In this document: piece by piece, positions 1-9,653 of the stretch
Layout: each line of letters starts with the position of its first letter
Numbering within the stretch: the stretch's first letter is position 1
Source of the DNA: Chara braunii
Lineage: Eukaryota; Streptophyta; Charophyceae; Charales; Characeae
Direction: 5' to 3'
DNA length: 48,247 nt
NCBI GenBank assembly: GCA_003427395.1
Contig: BFEA01000471.1
Location: forward strand, 29,276 to 77,522
Made by a program: the position numbers and the translations under genes
The notes under the pieces: model-generated
Told to the model about the DNA's origin: nothing
The model's input: the letters and a program-made list of their open reading frames with translations, nothing else
Database searches by the model: none

Positions 1-1
1 A

Positions 2-418
2 CGACCACGCAAAAGAAGGCAGCCTTTGCCTGGAGTGATCACTATGTGCAGATCAGATGAGGAAGATGATGTTCTTGATTATAGTGTTGATGTTGTCGAC
101 ATGTTGAACGAGCGGATTGAGAAAGAGCTGGAGGTTTACTTCAATTTGAAATTGACGAAGGATGAAAAGCGGACATTCAGCATCTTGCCTTGGTGGAAGG
201 CAAAGGACACTGCAGTGAAAACTACAGAGAAACAATTGTTGTTGCTCCCTTTGCCAATCATGGCACGTGCAGCCTGCTCCGTTCTCTCTGTACCTACATC
301 AAGTTCGAAAAGTGAGTGCAACTTCTCTTATGCCGGAAATACCATCACCAAAAGAGGAACGGCCTCAATCCTTCAATCATCAATGACGTCATTTTCGTCA
401 AATCTAATAAAGATTTAA
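2..418 (+). CDS. hAT-family transposase, C-terminal fragment
   Basis: The frame is open from the window edge to a stop at 416-418, so this is the 3' end of a longer gene. An acidic stretch is followed by an ILPWW motif, then a segment with PTSSSKSE, an FSYAG block, a TKRG motif and a hydrophobic tail. This order is the hATC dimerisation domain at the end of hAT DNA transposases, where it mediates transposase multimerisation. The catalytic core would lie left of the window. The usual ER-FS spacing reads SE-CNFS here, so the copy may be mildly decayed. No terminal inverted repeat or 8-bp duplication was identified downstream. Domestication cannot be excluded, but transposon context is more likely. 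Confidence 0.8.
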   Translation, partial: RPRKRRQPLPGVITMCRSDEEDDVLDYSVDVVDMLNERIEKELEVYFNLKLTKDEKRTFSILPWWKAKDTAVKTTEKQLLLLPLPIMARAACSVLSVPTSSSKSECNFSYAGNTITKRGTASILQSSMTSFSSNLIKI

Positions 419-1002
419 GGAGGATCGTCTAGCACATTTAGAAATCAATACTTTCATAAACCTAGCAATAACAAATTGTTGTGGTCGTAGTACCAGTTCA
501 GTATTGTTGATGGTACTAGCATAGTTGCTATCACCATTTCCGGATTATTTTTCATTATGAGATTATTGTAATTCGGATTTACTTAGTTTCATTTTAATAT
601 GTTGTTGGTTTTTTCAATTTGTTTGTGAAACTTCATCGAAAATGTTTCCCATTGCTGAGTGTGGACACTGGTGAAACCTTCCTTCAGCATGTTTCTAATT
701 GCATGATGTATGCCATCCTATTTGAATTACTTGAGGGGGGGAAAACGGCATATGGTTGAGTTAAGGTTGCAAAAAAAAAAAAAAAAAAAAAAAAAGTCAT
801 ATTGATGTTTCCAATTAAAAAAAAAAAAAAACGGTCTATGGTGGTCCAAGATGGGTCTGGGCGGCTAGGGTGGTGTAAAATTGGGTCCTGGTCCAGCTGG
901 GTGCAGTTGGGCATTTTTTCAGGTTCCTGGGCGGGTCGGGTGCAGTTTGAAAAATCTTCAAAAACCCATTATCCAGTTTGGACAACTGGTTAGAAAAAAA
1001 AA
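419..1002. other. Intergenic, A-rich tract, no gene seen
   Basis: AT-rich sequence with a 25-base A tract at 771-795 and a second A tract near 818-831. A G/T-rich stretch at about 836-1000 repeats GGGTC/GGGTG-like words, which explains the short ORFs on both strands there. No gene is recognised. Confidence 0.6.
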
Positions 1003-1804
1003 ATGCAGTTGGGGCAGGGTATAGTTGTAGGTTCTGTTGCGGACCAAATTTGGGTCGGATCGAGTTTGCAACATACACGAAGATTGCGAGCACTGCAACT
1101 GGCTCCTCCTGGAACTAAAATGGATTGGCGATGTGTAGCCACTGGTCACATGAATGTTCGAATTGGCCTTGGAGAGTTCTCTGCCCTTGTGATCAATCGG
1201 CAACGACTTTGGATTTTTGGTTGGAGTCAGTGGTGTGACTCCGTTTTGTGGTACAGCTAGTGGCGTGATGGTCATAGTCGGGAAAGTCAAGGCACAGGCA
1301 TATTTCTATATTTTGCCAAAAGTGGAACACAAGGTGCTTTTGGGAAGATCGTTTCTGTGTCGCATGGAAAGTATAATATTCAACAAACATGATGGTTTCT
1401 GCAATCCAGTTTGCGACTATTACGAAGTAGTAAGGTGCGCGAATACCGGGCCAAAAAACTCACGAAACAAGTTGAATCCCGAATCATATACCTTCTCGGA
1501 ATCGAAGAAGTTGAAGAACCAGAAAGAGTTTGTTGAGGAAGAAAGTGATCCTCATGAATTTTCATTAACATTGTCGGACATCTCGCAGGCGATCCATTTT
1601 GTATCAACCCATCCTCCGATTGATCCGAGCTTGGTGCAGACCCTGACAGAGGTTGTCGCCAACGAAAGAGGTGCGGGGACTATGCATCTCGTTTACCGGT
1701 CAAATGATTCTCGTGTGGAGGAGTTGTTGCCATCGGCCAGGCAAGAGTCTTTTTTAGAGGACGGAGGTTCAGCGTCGGGGCAAAGAGGAAGTACAAGAAA
1801 GTAG
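1003..1804 (+). pseudogene. Retropepsin-like protease region, active site missing
   Basis: The first frame (to about 1215) reads APPGTKMDW, then a beta-strand-like stretch ending FSALV. The second frame (from 1217) reads GVSGVTPFCG and later HKVLLGRSFL, typical of the flap and C-terminal part of Ty3/gypsy retropepsins. The catalytic D-T/S-G triplet expected directly after the FSALV-type strand is absent. The text jumps to unrelated residues and changes frame, which points to a deletion near 1185-1217. The rest of this ORF, to 1804, is a charged linker before RT. The enzyme would normally process the Gag-Pol polyprotein, but this copy should be inactive. Confidence 0.75.
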
Positions 1805-1821
1805 GTGAGAAGGCTCGGTCG

Positions 1822-2820
1822 GTGCCTTTTATGATAGCTCAAGAAAAGAAGGTGTATTATGAGAAGGAACGTGAGTGGATCAGAACGATGAAGGAGAAAG
1901 GTGGGAAGGGAACGTGTCGGCTGACAGAAGACAGAATCAAGGAGAAAATTATTGGGGAGGGTGGTCTCCTTACCAAGGAGGAAACCAAGTTCTTTATCAA
2001 CGTCATGAATAAAATTCATTTGGCTTATGCCTTTGATGACGATAAGCATGGAAGGTTGGACGTTGATATGATTCTGATGATCCGTATACATAGTACGGTA
2101 CCACATCTGTCGTGGAATGTGAGGGGTCAACGATATTCGAATCCGAAAGATCACCGGAAGGTGGTTGATTATCTTGACGGTAAGATTCGGACTAAGGTGG
2201 TTGATTATTCGTACGGATCGTATGCATCTTATTGGTTCTGCTTTATTAAGCCGAACGGTATCTTGCGATGGGTTCAAGACTTGCAGAAGCTGAATTTTGT
2301 AACGGTTCGAGATGCGAGCGGACTTCCGAACACAGACCAACTCTCGGAATCCTGCGCAGGCATGTCCATCATTACCCTGATTGACTTGTATTCAGGGTAT
2401 GATGAGTTCCCGTTGTACACCGCAGATCGACCTACGACGGCGATGCATACGCCTCGGGGACTGCTTCATATGTGCATGGCACCACAGGGTTGGACAAATG
2501 TCATCACAATTGTGCAGAGATATATGATGAGGGTCATGCAACCGCTTTGTCCGGACGTGACCTCTCTATATATCGACGATTTGGCCATCCCAGGACTTCG
2601 CGTCAAGGATGAGACTGAGATGTTATCCGACGTTCGAAGGTTTATGTGGAAACACATCCGTAATGTGAAAAAGGTTCTTAGGAAATTGAAGGAGTATGAC
2701 CTCACAGCTAGTGGGGTTAAATCACGGCATTGTATGAGGAAGGCGGTAATAATGGGTTTTCTTTGTGACGAAAAGAGTCATCGGCCAGATGCCAAAAAGA
2801 CAAATAAAATCTTGGAATGA
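1822..2820 (+). pseudogene. Ty3/gypsy reverse transcriptase domain
   Basis: This ORF of 332 residues carries the RT fingers and palm: FCFIKPNGILRWVQDLQKLN, then LIDLYSGYDE (catalytic Asp near 2383), a TPRGLLHMCMAPQGWTN block, and the YIDD active-site box at about 2569-2580. All three catalytic Asp are therefore present. The ORF stops at TGA 2818-2820, where the family usually has a Trp-containing motif. The same frame continues after it with a VRSFLGTCRFW-type connection segment, so the stop looks like a TGG-to-TGA change inside the domain. In the family the enzyme copies element RNA into cDNA within virus-like particles. Confidence 0.88.
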
Positions 2821-3643
2821 CCAAATCCCTTTAAATCTATTACTGATGTTCGAAGCTTCCTTGGAACTTGCAGATTTTGGCATATTTTCATCCGCAGGTT
2901 CGCTGCGAGAGTGGAACACTTGTGAAAATTAGTACGCAAGAATCAGATCTGGGAATGGGGACTAAAGCAGCAGACAGTCGTTGAGGATATGAAGGCTGAG
3001 TTTCGAGAAGGCGGTCTGATTTTGGGAGTTCCTTATTTCGATGATGATGTAGAGTGTTCTTTCATCATCGAGACTGATGCGGGTCCGACAACTTTGGGTG
3101 GTGTCCTGGTTCAAAACGATGAGGAAGGTCAGGAGCGACCCTTAATATTTGAGAGCAGGACTCTTAATGCTCCTGAGCGGAACTATTCACAGTTCAAAAA
3201 AAAAAACTATCGTTGTACTTCACTATCTACGTATTTTCGGGAATTACGTATTTGGCAGGCGGTTCATTCTACGAGTCGATCCTACGGCTTTAGCTCAATC
3301 GTTAAAGAACCGTTCTCCTTCGGATCCGACCATTGCTTAATGGCTGACGTACATTTGGATGTTCAATTTTGAAATTGAACATATTTCAGTTACTCAAAAC
3401 CGCGCTGATGGATTGAGTCGTGTTAATTGGGACTCGTCAACAGATCAGGCTGAGGATTCAGTCCCTGTGGATGGGTTCCTAGTAGAAGAAGAAGAATTAC
3501 AATTGAGTATTAACTCATATGATTACTTGGCGGATGCAACTGCCCAACGTGGGAAGACTATTTGGAATGTTCCAACTTTCCATTCCGTGCAACCAGAGCT
3601 TGTGATGGGGGAGCCATTCTTTGAGGAAGAATCATGGGGTTAA
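2821..3643 (+). pseudogene. RT connection and RNase H domain, frameshifted
   Basis: In frame with the RT ORF, the connection segment runs to another stop near 2922 and then into RNase H: IIETDAGPTTLGGVL (first catalytic Asp), then IFESRTLNAPERNYSQF. At the A-tract near 3198 the frame shifts. The continuation in the next frame reads FGRRFILRVDPTAL and, after a stop near 3340, TQNRADGLSRVNWD, the tether motif that precedes integrase in Ty3/gypsy elements. The ORF ends at 3643 in an acidic stretch. RNase H normally degrades the RNA of the RNA-DNA hybrid. Two stops and one frameshift make the copy defective. Confidence 0.82.
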
Positions 3644-3763
3644 AAAGACATCAGAGCAAATGTTGAATTTTGCCTTATCTTGCGAGGTCGAGCTTATCAA
3701 AGAGCCGCTGACGATTAAGTATAGGCACGAACAAGTTGATAAAACTTTCAGGATTGCTGGGAA

Positions 3764-4692
3764 ATGTATTTCCTTGTGAATTCTCTGATTCACGAGGACC
3801 GCCTGAGAATGATGAATAAAGAAGGAAAAGACTGTGAGATCAGGGAAACTTTCATAGAAGCAGAGTATGATGGGGAGTATAAATTGATGAGGATGTGGTT
3901 GAATGATGAGTTGAGAGAACATGAGGTGGATCCAGTTGTTCGGCAAAAGAGTAAGGACTTCATTGTACGATATGGTCATTTTTTTTTAAGAAGTATGTCG
4001 ATGGTATTCCGAAGAGAGTGGTATGTGGGGTTGCACGGCAGCTCGATGTCATCGCTGCCTTGCATGATGGTGTGGCAGGCGCACATAGATCGGCACGAGT
4101 GACATTGAAAAAAATTCAGCATCTTTATTTTTGGGAAGGAATGAGCAAGATGGTAATTGACTTTTGTAAATCTTGTCTTCCTTCCCAAAGGCGATCTAAT
4201 GTGCGTTTTGTTGAACCTCTTAATCCACGCTATGTGGCTGGGCCGAGAGCAGTGGTACACCTTGATCTATTGGTCATGTCACAGAGGATTAATATGTATA
4301 GATATATCTTTTATGCAATAGATAACCTAACGGGGTTCGTTGATGGGTGTGTCATTCCCAAGCGTACAGGGCATGTTTTGGCAAAATGCATCGAAGAATA
4401 TTATCTTCGATACCCGTTTGTCCGGGAGCTTGTCATGGATCGAGGTGGTGAGTTTCGGGTTGGGGAAGTGCAATCGCTTTTGAAAAAGTTTGGGGTAAGT
4501 TTTAGCTATACTACGAGGGCACATCCCCAGGCTAATGCACCGGTTGAGTGTGGGCATGTCACTCTAACAAATTTGTTGGCAAAATGGTGTGTTGGCGATC
4601 CATCAAGATTGTCAATATATCTGCGAACGACGTTCTTTGTTGAAAATGTCACCATAAAGCGGACAACTGGATATGCTCCGGTCACATTGTGA
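3764..4692 (+). pseudogene. Ty3/gypsy integrase, zinc-binding and DDE core
   Basis: Two overlapping frames contribute. The upper one (to 4102) gives the N-terminal region. The lower one (from 4018) gives HDGVAGAH plus CKSC, the HHCC zinc-binding motif. The core follows with VVHLDLL (first Asp), LVMDRGGEF (second Asp) and HPQANAPVECGH (Glu), so the catalytic D-D-E triad is intact although the surrounding element is broken. After LLAKW the sequence reaches a TTGYAPVTL motif and a stop at 4690-4692. Integrase inserts element cDNA into the genome. Reading breaks before and after the domain argue against activity. Confidence 0.85.
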
Positions 4693-4778
4693 TTTGGACG
4701 ACATGCAATTTTTTCAATTGAAAGTTTTCTGACCACTTGGCAAAGCAGGATTTGGAAACGAAGTTTTCAACGGAATAA

Positions 4779-5098
4779 TTGTTGGAATTGAGGGCGAGAC
4801 AGGTGATGGTGACTGAGGAAAGGGTTGAGGAGGTCGCTGCCTCTACTTCAGAAAGTGGACAGGCAGATAAGAAAAGATGGGATAAGAGGTCTCGTGTTCA
4901 TAAAGAGTCGTTGAAAGTTGGGGATATTATTCTTCTTTATGATACGTCCTTGGAAAAACAGTGGTCTGACGATCGTTGAGACTCTAACGTATTGTCAGAA
5001 ATTTGAACATTGAGCTTATGAAATTGAAGAGTTGGATGGGGCTCGAGGTCGAAACTGGGTATCGGGATCGCATTTGCGAAAATTTATTCCAAGGACTT
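4779..5098 (+). pseudogene. Integrase C-terminal region (GPY/F-like), frameshifted
   Basis: The ORF to 4979 has a charged helix, then RVHKESLKVGDIILLYDTSLE, a typical start of the integrase C-terminal beta domain. After a stop at 4977-4979 another frame continues with EELDGARG and GSHLRKFIP, matching the end of such domains, and stops at about 5098. The domain binds DNA in related integrases. Frame changes show decay. Confidence 0.65.
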
Positions 5099-5410
5099 AA
5101 TAAAGGATTTTAGTTGATATAGATATTTGACTTTTCTTTTTTAATTCCTTTTAGATTGGGATCATTAACTGCTGACAATTATCTGAGGCCGGACAAGGGG
5201 GATTGGAACTTTGGATTTGGGGTTTGAATTTAATTTGGGACCTATGGTTCCATATTTTGTAATAAGTAATAATATCTACGACTTCTGTTCGTAGAAAATT
5301 TTGTGAGATTCTATGGATGGATTGATTGAAAATTTTGTTTTGTCTTTTAATTTTACTTATCATTTTTCAATGCAATGTGTTGCAATACAAAATTTAGAAT
5401 ATTTTTATAC
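5099..5410. other. Retroelement downstream region, AT-rich
   Basis: AT-rich sequence directly after the pol remnant. It has no recognisable gene and no clear polypurine tract. It probably belongs to the 3' untranslated part of the element. Confidence 0.4.
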
Positions 5411-6140
5411 TGGAATGTTATGGAACTCTTTGTAAAAATGTATATTGTTACATGATGTATGTTTTGTTGTAAAAAGTTATAGGATAATGATATATAATTT
5501 GCATTATATGGGTTATAGAATAGCACTGTGTGTTATTCGCAAAGGCATGTACTGCAAATTTTTATCATAGCCTAAAAAAATTTGTAATGTTTTTAGTTAT
5601 CATGCTATGATAAGTCATGATGCAGTGAGCTCCGTAAATGGTAGTGAGGCTCACGCTGGAACTTTGTTCCTGGTCCATAATGGGATGTTGTCGTCTTTTA
5701 GTTTTAAGGAGGATGGTTAAACTATCATTGAAAGGGAGGAAGGTGTTATTGTAATTATTAGCAACTTATTTTTAGACTGGAATGTTATGGAACTCACTGT
5801 AAAAATTTATGTTGTTACATAATATATGTTTTGTTGTAAAAGGTTCTAGGATAATGATATATAATTTGCATTATATGGTTTATAGGATAGCACTGTGTGT
5901 TATTCGCAAAGGCATGTACTGCAAATTTTTATCGTAGCCTAAAAACTTTTGTAATGTTTTTAGTTATCATGCTATGATCAGTCCTGATGCAGTGAGCTTC
6001 GTAAATGGTAGTGAGGCCCACGCTGGAACTTTGTTCCTGGTCCATAATGGGATGTTGTCGTCTTTCATTTTTAAGGAGTGTAGCTACACTATCATTGAAA
6101 GGGAGGAAGGTGTTATTGTAATTATTAGCAACTTACTGGT
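5411..6140 (+). repeat. Tandem duplication, two copies of about 367 bp
   Basis: TGGAATGTTATGGAACTC starts at 5411 and again at 5778. The following text stays collinear, including GTGTGTTATTCGCAAAGG and TTATTGTAATTATTAGCAAC, with only scattered substitutions. The copies are adjacent, in the same orientation, and lie just downstream of the retroelement, so they may be its untranslated 3' region. Confidence 0.9.
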
Positions 6141-7540
6141 GAGAGTGACGACTGTCCTTCGCCATGGGGAAAGGAGTGGTCACCTTGGCCTTGTGACGGG
6201 CGGGGTCGCCTCACCTCTATGGTCGGGTATGACCAGCCTAGGCCATAGAGAAGGGGTAGTTCAACCTTACAAATAAGGGACTACCAAAAACATGGCACTG
6301 AAATCGGAGGGAATATGGTGAGGCTCGAGTCTAAAGCGGGGCTTGACGTCGAGATGTTACCCCTTGAGGATTACACCACTCCTCGACACATATCACAAGG
6401 CATGCAGGAAAAATATCATGTATGATGACTCGTAATTGAAATGGGATACAAAACCTGGACAAGGACTTTCGATGAATGATTTCTCTCATGAATGGTTGGT
6501 TCAGATTTTATCTGGGCCCCCCAAAAGGTCAATTTTTTTAAAGACTCATCACGGGGTTAAACCTGGTTTTTTAGATAAATAGATATACCGACCAATTGAG
6601 GTTTTGAAGGCTAGCCGGAAGCTTTTCCGATACCATTCTAAGGGACTAAATGATGATTTTGAGTGGCCGTCAGTGGAATGACGTTAGAGTCATTCAGACA
6701 AAGTTCCTTGAATATTTTAGTGATTTCGGAATTTGATCTGGTATAAAATTTCAGGTTTTTGTGAGAGGCTTGTCAGAAGCTATATCTGGTACCATTCCAA
6801 TAAAGAATGATTTAATTTTGGACTACCAAGGAAATAAATCGGATTTTAGTTATAATCTTCGGCTTATTTTTTATGGAAAGAATTTTGTTGTCATTTTTAC
6901 GGAGTAGTTCCATAAGAATCCAGAAATACCTATGTTACTCATTAATATATGGCGAACGACGGGAACGTCGTTCAATGAGGCATGGGAATGTTGTCGGGGA
7001 AAAAACCCTGACAAGGGTATTTGCCGTTTTTTTTTAACGTCGGACGTTGTTCGACTTCTTCTTGCTGAATTGGAGGACTCGATGTGACTGACGTTGTCGA
7101 AGTTTACTCTGACTGACCTTTGACTGAGAGTCTAAGAGTTTTCGGGTTTTAGTCTGGACGAGTGGGGCGTCTGAGGAGTAACAGATTGAATGGCAATGAT
7201 TCGCTTTTGTTGAAGCCGCTGAAACATGCGGACATGGGGACTCTAAGGTTAAACCTTATTTAGAACAGCCGCGCGATTCAAGTTCTAAGTAGGTTGAAAA
7301 GGGTGGCCGCGCTGGATGTTTTGGCCGCGGTGCGAAGAGAATTGAAGGTCGGGCCACGAGCTCTACTCCGTACAGAGGACCTGATACCGTTTCGTGCCCC
7401 GCCACGGGCCGCCGAGCCAAGTCGCAAGGTTGGGCCGCTTGCCGAGTTGACAGGCGATGCGGCTAAAGATGAGGCAGGTCGAGCTTGCCTAGTTGTAGCA
7501 GATGGGCATACAAGGAGGCAGCTCTTCTTATAGAAGAGTT
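6141..7540. other. Anonymous region, possible retroelement remnant
   Basis: No convincing gene. Two diverged copies of a block around an AGAAGCT/GGAAGCT plus TACCATTC motif occur near 6600-6673 and 6753-6832, about 150 bp apart. A GC-rich ORF at 7294-7533 encodes an Arg/Ala-rich peptide with no recognised motif, and I do not call it a gene. Confidence 0.4.
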
Positions 7541-7850
7541 GTTGCGGACTTAACTCCCGTGATAGGAGCTAGCCCAGTAGGTATTGCCATCTGACTCTCA
7601 CCCAGCGGGTATCGGGATCGAATCTGACATGCGACACCACTGGGCTAACTTCTTTTGGATCTGGCCACTGTTATGTGGCTTGCGAGGTCGAATCCGGCCG
7701 TCGATCGCAGAGATCGCACGACCCTGATCGGTCGTGCGCAAGAGACTATTATAGCCTGCACAAGGATGACACACATAAATAATAATAATAATAATAATAA
7801 TAAATAATAATAATAAATAAATAAATAAAAATAATTTTTTTTTTTTTTTT
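7541..7850 (+). mobile_element. tRNA-like SINE-type retroposon with U6-like tail
   Basis: A pol III A box, TAGCCCAGTAGG (7570-7581), fits the TRGYNNARNNGG consensus. A B-box-like GGATCGAATCT follows 33 bases later (7615-7625), a tRNA-like spacing. A second B-box-like GGTCGAATCC lies at 7687-7696. A perfect 9-bp stem with a 6-base loop occupies 7715-7738. At 7755-7780 is CCTGCACAAGGATGACAC plus 8 bases, matching the 3' part of U6 snRNA with two differences over 26 bases. An (AAT)n tail follows directly. The order of tRNA-like head, body, U6-like segment and A-rich tail suggests an RNA-mediated insertion. Flanking target duplications were not found. Confidence 0.6.
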
Positions 7851-7970
7851 TTTTCTCTTTCAAATCTGTGGCTTCGAACTCACGTCTGTATTTCAANAGG
7901 TCGTGGGTGTACCACGANATGANAAAANCATTGGCTTGCCAANNAAAAAAAAAAAAAAAAAAAAAAAAAA
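7779..7970. repeat. AAT/T/A low-complexity tract with ambiguous bases
   Basis: (AAT)n grades into AAATA repeats and a T tract to about 7853. After a short unique part with several single Ns (7897-7943) comes a run of about 27 A. The Ns mark poor consensus quality. Confidence 0.9.
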
Positions 7971-8448
7971 ACTAAAACGAAGTGAAGGTGAGGCGCCATA
8001 TGGCGTCATTGGAAGTGACTGGGGCATTTAGCCCCAGTGTCTGTTGGCGTCGTTTTGAAAAACGGACGATTGTCGGCAGTGAGGTAAGTTTGTTTTTTTT
8101 CTTTCTTCTTTTGTTTAGATTCGTTTTAGATTTGTTTTAGATTTTGTTTTTGTTTTTGTTTTTTTTCTCTTCCTTTGTTGGTGCCTGACGATTCGTTTGA
8201 GCACCGTTCGTTTCAACGAGCGGGGCAAAGAAGGAAAAAAAAAAAAAAAAAAGGGAAAAAAAACATGATTGTGCCAAGCTATTTCGTCGGCCTGCCATCG
8301 ATTCGTCAAGGGGCAGTGCCCCGACGGATGGATTTGCCGCAGATAGCGGCTATATACGGGTACAGGTCTTAGGACCTTGTACTTTAGTTATGAGGGACTC
8401 TCTGCACATGCTTTGGGTGGTTTCCGTTCGCGATGAATGAGCGTGACC

Positions 8449-8452
<4 letters not shown>
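7971..8452. other. Intergenic, A/T tracts, no gene seen
   Basis: Contains TTTTGTTT-rich stretches near 8090-8170 and an A-rich tract at 8233-8265. A short inverted word pair, GTTCGTTT/AACGAGC, is visible near 8205-8225. Nothing else is recognised. Confidence 0.5.

Positions 8453-8509
<57 letters not shown>
8453..8509. repeat. (GA)n microsatellite
   Basis: An uninterrupted GA dinucleotide run of about 57 bases. It creates artificial Glu-Arg and Leu-Ser ORFs on the two strands. Confidence 0.97.
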
Positions 8510-8510
<1 letters not shown>

Positions 8511-9641
8511 CTTTGGAGTCGCGCGCCTGTATCAGGCGCCTGTTTCGGCCCCGATATGAGCGCAAGCAGGGGGTGACAACCCCTTTGAGCCTGACTCTAG
8601 TTGGACACTGCAAAATGACAAGGGAGGCAACTCGATTTGAAAAACGAGTTGCCCCTGCACAGGAAAACGAGGGGGTAAAAGGATAAAAGAAGAGAGGGAA
8701 AGGAAAGGAAGGAGAAACGGCCGCGAATATGGTCGCGACCGTGGAACAGATGTAGCCCCAGAAGCTTTTAGGGGCAGATGGGACTGCACCTGTCCAGTTG
8801 ACATGTAGTCCTGAAATGGATGAGTACAGCCATTTCTGGAAGCACCTGGCCTGGGAAAACGGCCAGGAGCTCCAGGAAACTGATGACCCTGGTTCCCCTA
8901 GGGGGAAACCAAGGCACAGAGCTCCTGGCCATTGATTTAGATCAAGGGTCAGGAGCCTTGACGAAATTTTGTCTGGCTGTGGACAAGGCAGCTGCCCACA
9001 TGCCTTCAGCCAACTATAAAAGCTAGCTTGCCACCCAGCAGTCTCACACTTGTGGCAAATTGGCAATGTTGTTGGGACATTGTACTTGAGTAGATGCTGG
9101 TTAGCTGGCTGCTGGTGTAGTGAGGCAAAGTGTTGGAGGTCTGCAGAAGCCCTTGGAGGAGGAGGAGAGAGGCAGCCATAGTTGAAGGTTAGGAGCTTCT
9201 GGCCCCACCTTTGTGTTTGTGCTGTAAGCATGAAGGGAGGTTGTAGCCATGAGGCTACGGCAAACTTGGACTGTGTGGCGAGGGGCCCACGCCGGGGAGG
9301 TGTTGCCGACAGCCTGCGTGGCGGCAAGGGATTTTGAGTGGGAGGCTGCGCCGCTATACTTTTGAGAGGAGGTGTTGTCGGAACTGTACGGCGCAATGGT
9401 GATTTTTTTCATTGACATTATATTTGACGGCGTTTGAGGGGAGCTGCTGCCAAAATTGTGCGGCGCGGCCGGTGGAGTTTTTTTTTTACCGGCGGGTTCT
9501 GAATCTGCGGCGGTGATTGTTTGGCATGGTGCTCGGTGGTGTGGCTATTTTTGGTGTAGCACTACAACATTGACACCAGAGGTGCTGTTAGTTTTGGATG
9601 AGCGCCGCGATTCGGATTTACATTTTTGGATAATCATTTGA
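8510..9641 (+). mobile_element. LTR-like region with TATA box (candidate LTR)
   Basis: No cellular protein is recognised, although the minus strand is open for a long way, partly through the GA repeat. A strong TATA box sits at 9015-9022, with a sequence rich in short direct words on both sides. The region ends in CA (9635-9636), then TTTGA, then TGGCGCCGCGAC, which looks like an LTR end followed by a tRNA primer-binding site. No matching second LTR is in the window, so this is a tentative call. Confidence 0.3.
9015..9022 (+). promoter_or_regulatory. TATA box candidate
   Basis: TATAAAAG in a locally GC-balanced context, followed about 30 bases downstream by a CAGTCTCACAC segment that could hold the start site. 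It fits a pol II promoter of an LTR. No gene follows directly. Confidence 0.4.
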
Positions 9642-9653
9642 TGGCGCCGCGAC
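9642..9653 (+). other. Possible primer-binding site
   Basis: TGGCGCCGCGAC starts with TGG, the complement of a tRNA CCA end, five bases after a CA dinucleotide. This arrangement is usual between a 5' LTR and the internal region of plant retroelements. The primer tRNA was not identified. Confidence 0.25.

Larger units (their letters stand above)
1003..5098 (+). mobile_element. Decayed Ty3/gypsy LTR retroelement (pol remnant)
   Basis: Five collinear blocks occur in the Ty3/gypsy order: aspartic protease, reverse transcriptase, RNase H, integrase zinc-binding and DDE core, and integrase C-terminal region. The reading is broken by in-frame stops at 2818-2820, near 2922 and near 3340, a frameshift in the A-tract near 3198, and further breaks after 4690. 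No gag-like zinc knuckle is seen upstream. The LTR ends were not delimited. The element is non-autonomous now. Confidence 0.88.

Noticed and set aside
7294-7533. GC-rich 79-residue ORF
   Set aside because: No recognised motif, no neighbouring gene, and its length is compatible with chance.
8350-9396. 348-residue minus-strand ORF
   Set aside because: Part of it is a Leu-Ser run from the GA repeat. The rest is low-complexity Pro/Ser text with no domain, antisense to an LTR-like region.
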